Origin: Bacteroidales bacterium
Lineage (GTDB): Bacteria > Bacteroidota > Bacteroidia > Bacteroidales > UBA932
Reading direction: 5' to 3'
DNA: 64,000 nt
Assembly: GCA_017429205.1 (NCBI GenBank)
Contig: JAFRPH010000021.1
Coordinates: forward strand, 1-64,000
Positions 37,201-45,108 of the stretch are shown piece by piece; position 1 is the stretch's first letter, and every line of letters starts with the position of its first letter. Position numbers and translations under genes: made by a program. The notes beneath the pieces are model-generated. The model saw nothing but the letters and a program-made list of their open reading frames with translations, searched no databases and was not told the DNA's origin.

Positions 37201-37607
37201 GTGGTCCCCTTGACCATCACGGCGCCGCCGATGACCGGCTCGCCGTTCGCGTCCAGGATGCGTCCGCGGACGGTCTTGGGGCCACCCTGCACGCTTTGGG
37301 CGGGCTTCGGGGCGATGACGATGGTCGTTCCCTCGATCTTCCAGTCAACATGGATCGGGGTGAAAATGGCGTCGAGGGCCGTTTCGATCCCCTTGTTGTC
37401 CACGTGCGCCGTGACCGGCTGCCGCGTGTCCACGTTCATGTTGACAAACAGGTAGTTCGTCTGTTGCTTGATGTGCTGCATGGCCGTTTCCAGCGGAACC
37501 TCCGTGAGGTCCAGGGAAACACGCGGCCCCTGCGCGCGGAGGGATCCGGGCAGGAGCAGAAGCATCAGCAATACCAAATGAATTTGGCAGATTACTGTTT
37601 TCTTCAT
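34272..37607 (-). CDS. SusC/RagA TonB-dependent transporter with STN signalling domain (PUL 1)
   Basis: This 1111-residue SusC-type importer has a signal peptide (LLLLPGSLRAQ) and an N-terminal STN domain (about residues 28-100; VSLDLTEVPLETAMQHIKQQ). The STN domain contacts a FecR anti-sigma in trans-envelope signalling. A carboxypeptidase-regulatory-like domain follows (GRILDANGEPVIGGAVMVKG), then the plug with the SusC mark ALYGSAAANGAIVVNTKKG, and a 22-strand-type barrel ending in NIRLNF. The FecR gene ends 38 bases upstream. It pairs with the SusD downstream to import glycans by TonB-driven transport. The STN domain sets it apart from the second SusC in this window, which lacks one. Confidence 0.95.
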   Translation of the reverse strand: MKKTVICQIHLVLLMLLLLPGSLRAQGPRVSLDLTEVPLETAMQHIKQQTNYLFVNMNVDTRQPVTAHVDNKGIETALDAIFTPIHVDWKIEGTTIVIAPKPAQSVQGGPKTVRGRILDANGEPVIGGAVMVKGTTIGASTDLDGNFEFTVPAGYENGTLEFSSLGYSPVELALAGRNVFNVTLAEETEMLEGTVVTALGIRREQKALSYNVQEVKADELLSNKDANFVNSLSGKVAGLVLNASSSGVGGATKAVMRGVKSISKNNNAIYVIDGIPMTATVMDASTEFGSTGQTDPIADINPEDIESISVLTGAAAAALYGSAAANGAIVVNTKKGSAEKTQITFSSNTEVSQVATLPLFQNRYGTGDYNSAEGSVVRSYGLPLSEFNNYGYDPRKDYFQWGVTGTESVSLSTGNNKNQTYLSGSAVNNRGIVPNTAYNRYNAKFRNTTKFFNDKVTLDVSAEYILQNHRNMRNQGLYNNPVVGAYLFPRGGEWADIRMYERWDSARKLYTQYWPVGDAGITMQNPYWINYRNLATESRKRYVLGGTLSWEITDWLTASGRVRVDNSNITDESKNYASTNTQLTGGSLNGFYSTSEMKDRQTYGDALLSANKRFGEWSLSGQLGASVKDMYFYSMGIGGPIADTKLANKFFLGMLEQSQMSPSQSESHQQVQSIYGQAEIGWKGAYYLTLTDRRDWDSALFGPLSTQHSFHYPSAGVSVVLSQALALPQSVELLKVRGSYARVGTAFERFIANPQHSYNGSTASYATNAAYPLALKPEYTASWEAGLQARLASGLSLDLTWYYTHTKDQTFDVELSAGSGFEKAYIQTGDILNTGLELALGYSHTWGIFSWNTNYTFSTNRNKIVSLASNAVNPVTGEAIDIDNLPKGGLGNARFYLTEGGTLGDLYSRADLKRDNNHMVYVDEKGGIATENLGSLDEMIKLGSVLPKANMAWRNDFRIGNFTLGALFSARLGGIVYSNTQAKLDWYGVSAQSADARDAGGVFVNGNDLIDANKWFTAIAGGDTVPQFYTYSATNVRLQEASLGYTIPRKSLGGLFDLTLQLVGRNLWMIYCKAPFDPEAVASATNTFYQGIDYFMTPNTRNFGFNIRLNF

Positions 37608-37630
37608 GTTTTTTGGTTGGTGAATATGGA

Positions 37631-37638
37631 TAAAGGTA
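37631..37638 (-). promoter_or_regulatory. Weak candidate -7 box before susC (PUL 1)
   Basis: TACCTTTA is one base from TAnnTTTG and lies 23 bases before the susC ATG, next to the fecR stop. It could start a separate susC message; read-through from fecR, or use of an ECF-type promoter not recognised here, is equally possible. Confidence 0.3.
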
Positions 37639-37645
37639 AATTGCG

Positions 37646-38566
37646 CTATTGGATCAGGATGTTGTCCTCATAGATCCTGTAGTCGAAGTCGACGACATGC
37701 TGGAGCACCTTCAGGGCGTGTTCGACGCCCTCGGAGATGCGGATCTCGCCGCTGAGTCCCTCGATGGAGGGATTGGCCTTGAGGACGATGCTCACCCCGA
37801 ACGCCTTCTCGAAGCGCTTCATCAGGGCGGCAAAGCTCGGAGCGTTCAGGTTCACGAGACCGTCCAGCCAGCAGAGGGCCGCCGGATCTTCCTGGACGCC
37901 TTTCTGCAGCCGTCCGCCGACGAGGGTCACCACGTCTCCGGGCCGCATCAGATGGACGTCGGAAGGATCGCCGAGGCGCTGCACCCGGACGCTGCCTTCC
38001 ATGAGGGTGGTGGAGAACAGCCGCTCCTGCGGGTCGGCCAGGACGTTGAAGGTCGTTCCCAGGACCCGGATGTCCGAAACGAAGGTGGACACGACGAAAG
38101 GATGGGCCTCGTCGTGCCGGACCTTGAACAGGGCTTCTCCCAGGATTTTCACATGCCGTTCGTCTCCCTGGAAGGTGACGGGGTACTCGATGCGGGAATC
38201 GGCGTTGAGCAGGACCGTCGTGCCGTCGGAGAGCGTGACCTGCGCCCGTTCGCCCGGGCGGGTCTCAAGAGACATCATATCGTGGGAAAGCGCGTCCACG
38301 GTCTGTTGACGGACGATGTGGCCGGTGGCAAGCACGAGGGCCGCTGCGGCGGCAATGCCGGCCACGTAACGGAAGACTGTCTTGAAAGTCAGCCGCTTGC
38401 GCTGCGGGGCGCCCTGGGTATGCAGGACAAGTCCCTCGAACAGGAATTGCGCCTGTTCGAATTCCTTCTGAGCCTCCGGGGCCTCGAGGAGCCAGGCGCC
38501 GATCTGGCGCTCTTCTTCCGGGCTGGCCTGCCCCTTGAAATATCGGAAAAGAATCTCTTGTGTCAT
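37646..38566 (-). CDS. FecR-family anti-sigma factor
   Basis: This 306-residue inner-membrane anti-sigma factor has a cytoplasmic N-terminal part (about residues 1-85, with FKGQASPEEERQIGAWLLEA). One transmembrane helix follows (about 86-105; FRYVAGIAAAAALVLATGHI). The periplasmic FecR domain contains GERAQVTLSDGTTVLLNADS and FVVSTFVSDIRVLGTTFNV. The C-terminal DUF4974/STN-like domain has NLNAPSFAALMKRFEKAFGV. It relays the state of the STN-domain SusC to an ECF sigma factor. No sigma gene lies beside it; the only one in the window is at 25259-25828, beyond the end of the operon. Confidence 0.93.
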   Translation of the reverse strand: MTQEILFRYFKGQASPEEERQIGAWLLEAPEAQKEFEQAQFLFEGLVLHTQGAPQRKRLTFKTVFRYVAGIAAAAALVLATGHIVRQQTVDALSHDMMSLETRPGERAQVTLSDGTTVLLNADSRIEYPVTFQGDERHVKILGEALFKVRHDEAHPFVVSTFVSDIRVLGTTFNVLADPQERLFSTTLMEGSVRVQRLGDPSDVHLMRPGDVVTLVGGRLQKGVQEDPAALCWLDGLVNLNAPSFAALMKRFEKAFGVSIVLKANPSIEGLSGEIRISEGVEHALKVLQHVVDFDYRIYEDNILIQ

Positions 38567-38643
38567 ATACTATGGATCAACATAATATATGTCGAAGCTG
38601 AGGGGGCGTGCTTACCGATATTTTTACGATTTTTTTTGGAGGT

Positions 38644-40395
38644 CTATCTTTTTTCGATCCACCGGAGGTTGAACCGGTAGTGGACGCGGCTGGAGAGGAG
38701 GTGGATCATGCCGTCAGGGGACTGGGTGCAGGCCAGGTAGCCTTTGGGCTCGGCGTGGGTGGCGTCCATCGTGAAGGTGCCGGTCCAGGCGCCGCCGTCC
38801 AGGACACGGGTCTTGCCGTCGGTAAGGAGCTTCTTCACGGGCCAGGTGGCGCCTTCGTCATAGCTCAGGGCGACGAAAAGCCCGTTCTCGCCGAAGGAGC
38901 ACAGCATGATGGGCCCTTCCTGCAGCCGCTTGAGCACCAGCCGCTGGCCGCTGCCGATGGGCGAGAACTCCGTGGCGCTGTAGGTCCATGTATAGCCGCC
39001 ATCATAGGAAATGCTGCAGGGCATGTGCCCGTCGATGGCATTGCCCCGCCCGAAGGCCATCAGGGAGCCGTCCTTGCGCTCTACGATGCCTGCGTGGATG
39101 CCGGCGATGGTGCTGCCGGTGTCCTCCCAGGTCTTGCCGCCGTCTTTGGACACGTGCAGGGACGTTCCTGCCTCGCCGTCCGGCCCGGCGTCGCAGCACA
39201 GCAGGATGCGGCCGTCTTTCGTGACGATGGGCCCGGCGATGACCTGATGGCGGACGCGGTGTTCGGGTTCGATAAGATCGGTAGTGGACCAATGCCAACC
39301 CCCATCCGCGCTCTCCCGCAGGCCGAGCGCGAGATCTTTCCACTCGCCGGCATCGCCGATGCCTTGGAAGTGAAGCATCCGTCCATCCTCCAGGGTGAGG
39401 AGTGCGCTTCCTGTCATGTTCCGGTCCGGAACTTTGTAGAAGAGTTCCGCCGGTGTCCATTGGCCGTTCTTGAACAGAGACTTCAGAACCACCATCTCGC
39501 GCCCCGCCTCGGCGTCCGTGGAGAACCAGATGGCCAGCAACTCGCCGTACTTGGTCCAGGTCAGGGCTGGCTGGTGGTTATGGGCATAGAACGGAGTGTG
39601 GCCCGTCGGCTCCAGGACGTAGGGAATGGGCTCCAGGAAGACGGGCTTGCGACGGATACGCTTCCAACGATAAGGAGTGCCGGAGCGGATGGCTCCGTCG
39701 CGGGTACGCCACATTACATCTGGGCTCTCGACGATCCGGAATCCGAGCAGGACGGAGCGGTCGGCTTGGACGGATGCGGAACGGTTGGCGCTGCGAAGAT
39801 ACTGCACCTGGGTGTTGTGGCTACCCCCGCGGACGACACGGAATTCCGTGTCGCCATAATAGTCGTGGCACCACTCCTCCACATTCCCGTGCATATCGTA
39901 CAACCCCCACGCATTAGGCTCGAACTGAGCCACTTGCAGGGATACATACTCCTTGTCTCGGGTGTTCTTCTGCACCTTCCACCGGTTTTCCGGAAAGGTG
40001 TCGCCCGTGTTGTAGGCCGTGGTCGTGCCTGCCCGGCAGGCGTACTCCCATTCCTCTTCAGTGGGGAGGCGGTAGTGCTTGCCGGTCTGCTCGGAGAGCC
40101 ATCGGCAGTAAGCCATGGCGTCGTCCCAGGAGACCATGATGACCGCCTCGTCATCTCCGGTGGAGAATCCCTGAGCTCCTCTTTGATGCGTCTGGTCGAA
40201 CGCCTCGTACTGGGCGTTGGTGATCTCCGTCGCGCTCATCCGGAACGCATCGACCTTCACCTCCCGCCGCGGCGCCTCGTCCCAGTCCTCCATGGGCGGG
40301 TTGTCCGTCCCCATCCAAAACGTTCCCGCCGGGATGTCCACCATCCGGGGCAACGGAAGGACCTGGAGGGCCAGGGCGAGCAGGGTAGTCAGCAT
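38644..40395 (-). CDS. SUMF1-like domain fused to a sialidase-type beta-propeller
   Basis: This 583-residue secreted fusion has a short hydrophobic leader (MLTTLLALALQVLPL). A SUMF1/formylglycine-generating-enzyme-like domain covers about residues 18-225 (PAGTFWMGTDNPP, YRLPTEEEWEYACRAGT, LYDMHGNVEEWC, VVRGGS). At the end of this domain the two catalytic cysteines of true formylglycine-generating enzymes are replaced (RGGSHNTQVQYLRSANRS), and no sulfatase gene is nearby. The rest is a sialidase/BNR-type propeller with three Asp boxes (SKDGGKTW, SYDGGYTW, SYDEGATW). Its job may be glycan binding or hydrolysis. It starts directly after the GH130 stop, so it is in the mannose-processing operon. 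No Arg triad could be assigned with confidence. Confidence 0.8.
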   Translation of the reverse strand: MLTTLLALALQVLPLPRMVDIPAGTFWMGTDNPPMEDWDEAPRREVKVDAFRMSATEITNAQYEAFDQTHQRGAQGFSTGDDEAVIMVSWDDAMAYCRWLSEQTGKHYRLPTEEEWEYACRAGTTTAYNTGDTFPENRWKVQKNTRDKEYVSLQVAQFEPNAWGLYDMHGNVEEWCHDYYGDTEFRVVRGGSHNTQVQYLRSANRSASVQADRSVLLGFRIVESPDVMWRTRDGAIRSGTPYRWKRIRRKPVFLEPIPYVLEPTGHTPFYAHNHQPALTWTKYGELLAIWFSTDAEAGREMVVLKSLFKNGQWTPAELFYKVPDRNMTGSALLTLEDGRMLHFQGIGDAGEWKDLALGLRESADGGWHWSTTDLIEPEHRVRHQVIAGPIVTKDGRILLCCDAGPDGEAGTSLHVSKDGGKTWEDTGSTIAGIHAGIVERKDGSLMAFGRGNAIDGHMPCSISYDGGYTWTYSATEFSPIGSGQRLVLKRLQEGPIMLCSFGENGLFVALSYDEGATWPVKKLLTDGKTRVLDGGAWTGTFTMDATHAEPKGYLACTQSPDGMIHLLSSRVHYRFNLRWIEKR

Positions 40396-41385
40396 CTACA
40401 AGATATTGGTCCGCTTGGTAAACTCGACGATTTCCGGAATGTAGCCGAAGGCGAGGCCGGTGACGGTGTCGGCGCAGCCGTAGTAGACGGCGATGCGGCC
40501 GGTCTCCGGGTCGTGCAGGGCGGCGCAAGGGAAGGTGACGCTGGGCACGTCGCCTACCAGCTCATAGTACTCGCGCGGGCTGATCAGGTACTGGCCGCTG
40601 CGGGCGAGGACCTTCCAGGGCTCGTCGAGGTCCAGGAGGGCGCTGCCGAACGCATAGACATAGCCGTTGCAGGAGCGGAGGACGCCGTGATAGAGGAGGA
40701 GCCAGCCTTCGGAGGTCTCGATGGGCACGGGACCTGCGCCGATCTTCATGCACTGCCAGGCGCTCACCTCGAAGGGGGCCGGCGCCATCACGTGCCGATG
40801 GTGTCCCCAGAACTCAAGGTCGGGGGATTCGCTGTAGAAGATGTCGCCGAAGGCCGTATGGCCGGTGTCGGAGGGCCGGGAGAGCATGGCGAACCGGCCG
40901 TTGAACTTCTTCGGGAACATCACGCCGTTGCGGTTGTACGGCAGGAAGGCGTTCTCCACCTGATGGAAAGTCTCGAAATCGTCGGTCCAGGCCACGCCGA
41001 TGGTGGGCCCGTGATACCCGTTGCACCAGGTCACATAGTAGCGGCCGTCGATCTCCACGACGCGCGGGTCGTAGCCATAGACCCACTCTGCGACCTCGGG
41101 GATGTCGCAGGAGAACTTGATCGTCTCCGGCCTGATGTCCCATTTGATGCCGTCCTTGGAGAAACCGACATGCAGTGTCATCCGCCGGTTTTTGTCGTCG
41201 CAACGGAACACGCCCGCGAACCCGTCCTTGAACGGGACCACCGCGCTGTTGAAAATGCTGTTGCTGTCCGGGAGCAGGTCTCTCGGAATCACGGGGTTCT
41301 TGCTATAGCGCCACAGGACGTCCTTGCATCCTGCCGGCCTTTCTTCCCAGGGCATGCCCGGGAGCGGATTTCCAACAATCTTCAT
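40396..41385 (-). CDS. GH130 beta-mannoside phosphorylase (probably Man-beta-1,4-GlcNAc)
   Basis: This 329-residue GH130 enzyme has no signal peptide. It has the five-bladed propeller pattern, with [19 protein letters not shown] and the catalytic Asp106 in [20 protein letters not shown]. Later segments [29 protein letters not shown] and [10 protein letters not shown] are typical. In N-glycan loci the family splits Man-beta-1,4-GlcNAc with phosphate to give mannose-1-phosphate and GlcNAc. That fits the flanking GH92, GH125 and GH18 genes. The gene begins 3 bases after the GH92 stop and abuts the next start. The disaccharide specificity is inferred from context. Confidence 0.9.
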   Translation of the reverse strand: MKIVGNPLPGMPWEERPAGCKDVLWRYSKNPVIPRDLLPDSNSIFNSAVVPFKDGFAGVFRCDDKNRRMTLHVGFSKDGIKWDIRPETIKFSCDIPEVAEWVYGYDPRVVEIDGRYYVTWCNGYHGPTIGVAWTDDFETFHQVENAFLPYNRNGVMFPKKFNGRFAMLSRPSDTGHTAFGDIFYSESPDLEFWGHHRHVMAPAPFEVSAWQCMKIGAGPVPIETSEGWLLLYHGVLRSCNGYVYAFGSALLDLDEPWKVLARSGQYLISPREYYELVGDVPSVTFPCAALHDPETGRIAVYYGCADTVTGLAFGYIPEIVEFTKRTNIL

Positions 41386-41388
41386 AGT

Positions 41389-43668
41389 TTATTCTTGACT
41401 GAATGAGTAAGGTTTGTCTTCTTTCTTCGTGCCGCGGTCCGTGGCGGGCGTAGTGCCCATGCCGAACTGCAGCCTGGCGCCCTTCACCAGGTCGCCGTAT
41501 TCCACATAGTTGTGCGTCCAATCCTTGCCGTTGAGCTTGAGGGACTGCACGTAGAAGGCCTCGGCGCTGTTTTCGGGGGCGTCGATGGTGAACTTCGTGC
41601 CGTCCGGGCGTGTCACGACCGCCTGCTTGAACAGCGGCGTTCCCAGCGCGTACTGCGTGCTGGCGGGGCACACCGGGTAGAAGCCCAGGGCGGAGAAGAT
41701 GTACCAGGCCGAGGTCTGGCCGTTGTCCTCGTCCCCGCAGTAGCCGTCCGGCGTGGCGCGGTACAAGCGGTCCATCGTCTCGCGAATGTGCAGCTGGCCC
41801 TTCCAGGGCTGTCCGGCCCAGTCGTACAGATACAGCAAGTGCTGCGCAGGCTGGTTGCCGTGGGCGTAATTGCCCATGTCGGCCACCTGCATCTCGGCGA
41901 TCTCGTGGATGCGGAAGCCGTAGTAGGCGTCGTCATAGATGGGCGGGACTACGAAGACGGAATCCAGCATCTGGGTGAAGGATTCCTCGCCGCCCATGGC
42001 GTCGACCAGGCCCTGGACGTCGTGGAAGACGGACCAGGTGTAGTGCCAGGAGTTGCCCTCGGTGAAGGGACCGCCCCAGCGGTAGGGGCTGAAATCGGCC
42101 TGGAAGGTGCCGTCAGCGTTGCGGCCGCGCATCAGGCGGTCCTCGGCGCTGTAGACGTTCTTCCAGTTGTTCGCGCGGGCGGCCCACTTGTCCAGTTCCG
42201 CCTGCGGGCGGCCCAGGATCTTCGCCAGCTGGAGGATGCACCAGTCGTCATAGGCGTACTCCAAGGTGCGGGCGGCGCTTTCGTTGATGCCCACGTCGCA
42301 AGGGACATAGCCCAGCGTGTTGTAATACTCGTGGCCCAGGCGGCCGGTGGAGCTGACGGTGGGGTGCACGTGCTCCGTGCCGTACTGGATGCAGTCGTAG
42401 AGCTCCTGCAGGCCTTCCTTGTTCACCCCCTTGACGACGGCGTCGGCCACGACCGAGGCGGAGTTGTTGCCCACCATGCAGCCGCGGTGGCCCGGGGAGG
42501 CCCATTCGGGCAGGAACTCGTTCTCGCGGGCGACGTTGGCATAGCCGGACTGGATTTCCGCATTGACGTCGGGATAGACGAGGTTCAGCAGCGGGAACAG
42601 GGCGCGGAAGGTGTCCCAGAAGCCGGAATCGGTGTACAGGTAGCCTTTTTCGACCTTTCCGTTGTAGGGGCTGTAGTGGACGGGCTGTCCGTCCGCGTCG
42701 ATCTCATACAGTTTCCGCGGGAAGAGGACGGCGCGGTACAGGCAGGAGTAGAAGGTGCGGTACTGGTCCTCGGTGCCGCCGCCGACGGCGATGCGGCCCA
42801 GGATCCCGTTCCAGCGGGCCTTCGCGTCGGCGCAGACCTCCTCGAAGGAGGCGCCCTCCACCTCGCGGAGGTTGCGGTTGGCCTGCTCCAGGGAGATGAA
42901 GGAGGAGGCTACGCGGGCGTTGACCTGCTCGCCGCGCTTGGTCGCGAACTTCACGACGGCCATCGCGTGCTCGCGGGGACGGTCCTCGGGGTACTCCAGC
43001 GCCTCGCCGTTGTAGATGTCGAAGGAGACGATGTCCTTGTCGAACAGGACGGTGAACCAGTTCTTGAAGTCGCCTTCCACGCCGCCGTGGTTGTTGGTGC
43101 AGTAGCCCACGACCGTGCGATTGTCGTTCAGGACCTTCACGTAGGAACCGCCGGCATAGGCGTCGATGACCACGCCGGAAGTCTCGCTGTCCGGGAAGGT
43201 GAAGCGCATGATCGCCGCCCGTTCCGTCGGAGTGATTTCCGTCTTGATGTCGTGGTCGGCGAGGTAAACGCTGTAATAATAGGGCTTTGCGACCTCGCTC
43301 AGGTGGGAGAAGATGCTCTCCCGCTCCTTCTCCTGCGGCTTCTCGGCGTCGCGCACCGGCATCAGCGAGAAGGCCGCGTAGTCGTTGATCCACGGCGAGG
43401 GCTGGTGCGTCTGCTTGAAGCCGCGGATGTGGTGGGCGTCATAGGTATAGGCCCATCCGTCCCCGTTCTTCCCCGTCTGCGGGGTCCAGAAGTTCATGCC
43501 CCAGGGGAGGGCGATGGCGGGATAGGTGTTGCCCGTGGAGAGGGTGAAGTCGGATTGGGTGCCCACGAGGGTGGACACGTAGTCCGCCGGGTCGGTGACG
43601 AGGGTTTCGCGGACCGGGGCCGAGCAGGCCGCGGCGAGGAAAGCCAAGAGGATCAGGGTCTTTTTCAT
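41389..43668 (-). CDS. GH92 alpha-mannosidase (lipoprotein)
   Basis: This 759-residue GH92 enzyme has a lipoprotein signal (LAAACSAP). Family marks include the opening VSTLVGTQSDFTLSTGNTYP, HHIRGFKQTHQPSPW, GNNSASVVADAVVKG and the C-terminal GDEDNGQTSAWYIFSALGFY. The divergent opening (GTQSDFTLSTGNTYP in place of GTGGHGHVFVGANV) puts it in a different subgroup from the GH92 at 22991-25213, so the linkage preference probably differs. It is an inverting, calcium-dependent exo-alpha-mannosidase. Its start overlaps the GH125 stop by 4 bases, and GH130 follows it by 3, giving a compact trimming-and-phosphorolysis operon. Confidence 0.93.
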   Translation of the reverse strand: MKKTLILLAFLAAACSAPVRETLVTDPADYVSTLVGTQSDFTLSTGNTYPAIALPWGMNFWTPQTGKNGDGWAYTYDAHHIRGFKQTHQPSPWINDYAAFSLMPVRDAEKPQEKERESIFSHLSEVAKPYYYSVYLADHDIKTEITPTERAAIMRFTFPDSETSGVVIDAYAGGSYVKVLNDNRTVVGYCTNNHGGVEGDFKNWFTVLFDKDIVSFDIYNGEALEYPEDRPREHAMAVVKFATKRGEQVNARVASSFISLEQANRNLREVEGASFEEVCADAKARWNGILGRIAVGGGTEDQYRTFYSCLYRAVLFPRKLYEIDADGQPVHYSPYNGKVEKGYLYTDSGFWDTFRALFPLLNLVYPDVNAEIQSGYANVARENEFLPEWASPGHRGCMVGNNSASVVADAVVKGVNKEGLQELYDCIQYGTEHVHPTVSSTGRLGHEYYNTLGYVPCDVGINESAARTLEYAYDDWCILQLAKILGRPQAELDKWAARANNWKNVYSAEDRLMRGRNADGTFQADFSPYRWGGPFTEGNSWHYTWSVFHDVQGLVDAMGGEESFTQMLDSVFVVPPIYDDAYYGFRIHEIAEMQVADMGNYAHGNQPAQHLLYLYDWAGQPWKGQLHIRETMDRLYRATPDGYCGDEDNGQTSAWYIFSALGFYPVCPASTQYALGTPLFKQAVVTRPDGTKFTIDAPENSAEAFYVQSLKLNGKDWTHNYVEYGDLVKGARLQFGMGTTPATDRGTKKEDKPYSFSQE

Positions 43669-45095
43669 TGGGGCAGGCTGTTGAGGAGTTCAAGTTTTCC
43701 GTCGCCTACGAGTTTCACGACGAGCTCGCCGAAGAGGGTATTCTGCCAGGCGAACCAGGGCCGGGTGAAGTCGTTCGCATCGTCCTTGTTGAAGGACTCG
43801 TGCATGAAGCCGGTGCCGGCGTCGGTGCGGAGCAGTTGGATGAGGCAGGCGCGGATTTCATCGTCGTCCTGCGCCGTGAAGGCCTTCATCATGATGGACA
43901 TCGGCCACACATTCTCGATGCCGATGTGCGGGCCGCCGATGCCTTCCCCGGCCTTTCCGCGGTGGAAGTAGGGATTGTTCTCGCTCCAGACGAACTTCCG
44001 GGTGTTCAGGTAGACCGGGTCGTCGTACCGCTCCGGATCCAGGTAGCCGAGGGCGAGGAGGGACGGGACGTTGGCGTCGTCCATCAGCTGGTGGGAGCCG
44101 AAGCCGTCGACCTCATAGGCATAGATCTTCCCGAATTCGGGATGGTCCACGATGGCATATTGCTGCAGCGCCTGCTCCACCTCGGCGGCGAGGGCGGTGC
44201 ATTCGGCGGCCATTTCCGGCTTGCCGTTGACGGTCGTGAGGATTTCCGCCATCTTGCGCAACGTGGTGACGGCCATGAAGTTGGAGGGTACGAGGAACTC
44301 GAAGGTCGTGGCGTCATCGGAAGGACGGAAGGACGAGGCGATGAGGCCGACGGGCTTCACCGGATTGCCGCGTCCGACCACGCATTTGGTGTCCAGCTGG
44401 CGGTCGGTCTTCCGGAGGAACCAGTAGCTTCCGTGGCCTTCCTTCCGCTGCTGCTCCTTGAAGGTGGCGAGGATGGTTTTGGCGGTGTCCATCCAGAGGT
44501 CGCCGAAGACGGAGGTGTCCCCGGTCTTCTTCCAGTAGGCGTAGGCGAGGCGCACCGGGTAGCAGTGCGAGTCGATCTCCCACTTGCGCTCGAACACGTA
44601 CGGGCCGGGCGCCGGCAGGTCGGTCTTGTCCGCCGGGCCGATGGGCTCCACGTTGAAGGCGTTGGCGTACGGGTCGATGAGGATGCACTTGAACTGGCGG
44701 TTGATGACGCCGGCGAGCATCTTTTTCAGCGCCTCGTCGTCATTGGCATACTCCACGTACGGCCAGACCTGGGCGCCGGAGTCACGGAGCCACATCGCCG
44801 GGATGTCGCCGGTGTAGACGAACGTGTCGGGACGGCCGTCCTCGTCCTCGAAATAGTGGACCGTGGTGTCCAGGGTGTTCGGGAAGCATTTCCGGAACAT
44901 CTCCTGCAGCTTGGGGTGGGTAATCTGCGCGGCGATGGCCTCCGTGGCCGCGTCGACGGCGGGGGAGACGAAGGCGCGTTCCTCCACGGGAGGACGGTCG
45001 GTGTACAGTTTCGTGGTTTTTTCCTCCTGTTTTGGCTTGGGCGCGCAGGCGACCAGCGCGAGGAGGGTCAGGATCAGTGCTTTCTGTGGTTTCAT
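43665..45095 (-). CDS. GH125 exo-alpha-1,6-mannosidase (lipoprotein)
   Basis: This 476-residue GH125 enzyme (metal-independent alpha-mannosidase family) has a lipobox (LVACAP). The signature TGDIPAMWLRDSGAQVWPY is present, followed by KWEIDSHCYPVRLAYAYWKK, WFLRKTDRQLDTKC, GFGSHQLMDDANVPSLLALG and PFGELVV-type C-terminal helices. It acts on alpha-1,6-linked mannose, which is the branch left after GH92 enzymes remove alpha-1,2 and alpha-1,3 residues. It shares an overlapping stop/start with GH92 downstream and starts 13 bases after the 191-aa hypothetical gene. Confidence 0.95.
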   Translation of the reverse strand: MKPQKALILTLLALVACAPKPKQEEKTTKLYTDRPPVEERAFVSPAVDAATEAIAAQITHPKLQEMFRKCFPNTLDTTVHYFEDEDGRPDTFVYTGDIPAMWLRDSGAQVWPYVEYANDDEALKKMLAGVINRQFKCILIDPYANAFNVEPIGPADKTDLPAPGPYVFERKWEIDSHCYPVRLAYAYWKKTGDTSVFGDLWMDTAKTILATFKEQQRKEGHGSYWFLRKTDRQLDTKCVVGRGNPVKPVGLIASSFRPSDDATTFEFLVPSNFMAVTTLRKMAEILTTVNGKPEMAAECTALAAEVEQALQQYAIVDHPEFGKIYAYEVDGFGSHQLMDDANVPSLLALGYLDPERYDDPVYLNTRKFVWSENNPYFHRGKAGEGIGGPHIGIENVWPMSIMMKAFTAQDDDEIRACLIQLLRTDAGTGFMHESFNKDDANDFTRPWFAWQNTLFGELVVKLVGDGKLELLNSLPQ

Positions 45096-45108
45096 ATGGC
45101 GTTTTGTG

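Noticed and set aside
38644..40395. Annotation as a formylglycine-generating sulfatase-maturing enzyme.
   Set aside because: The two catalytic cysteines are missing at the expected place and there is no sulfatase gene in the window, so only the fold is claimed.
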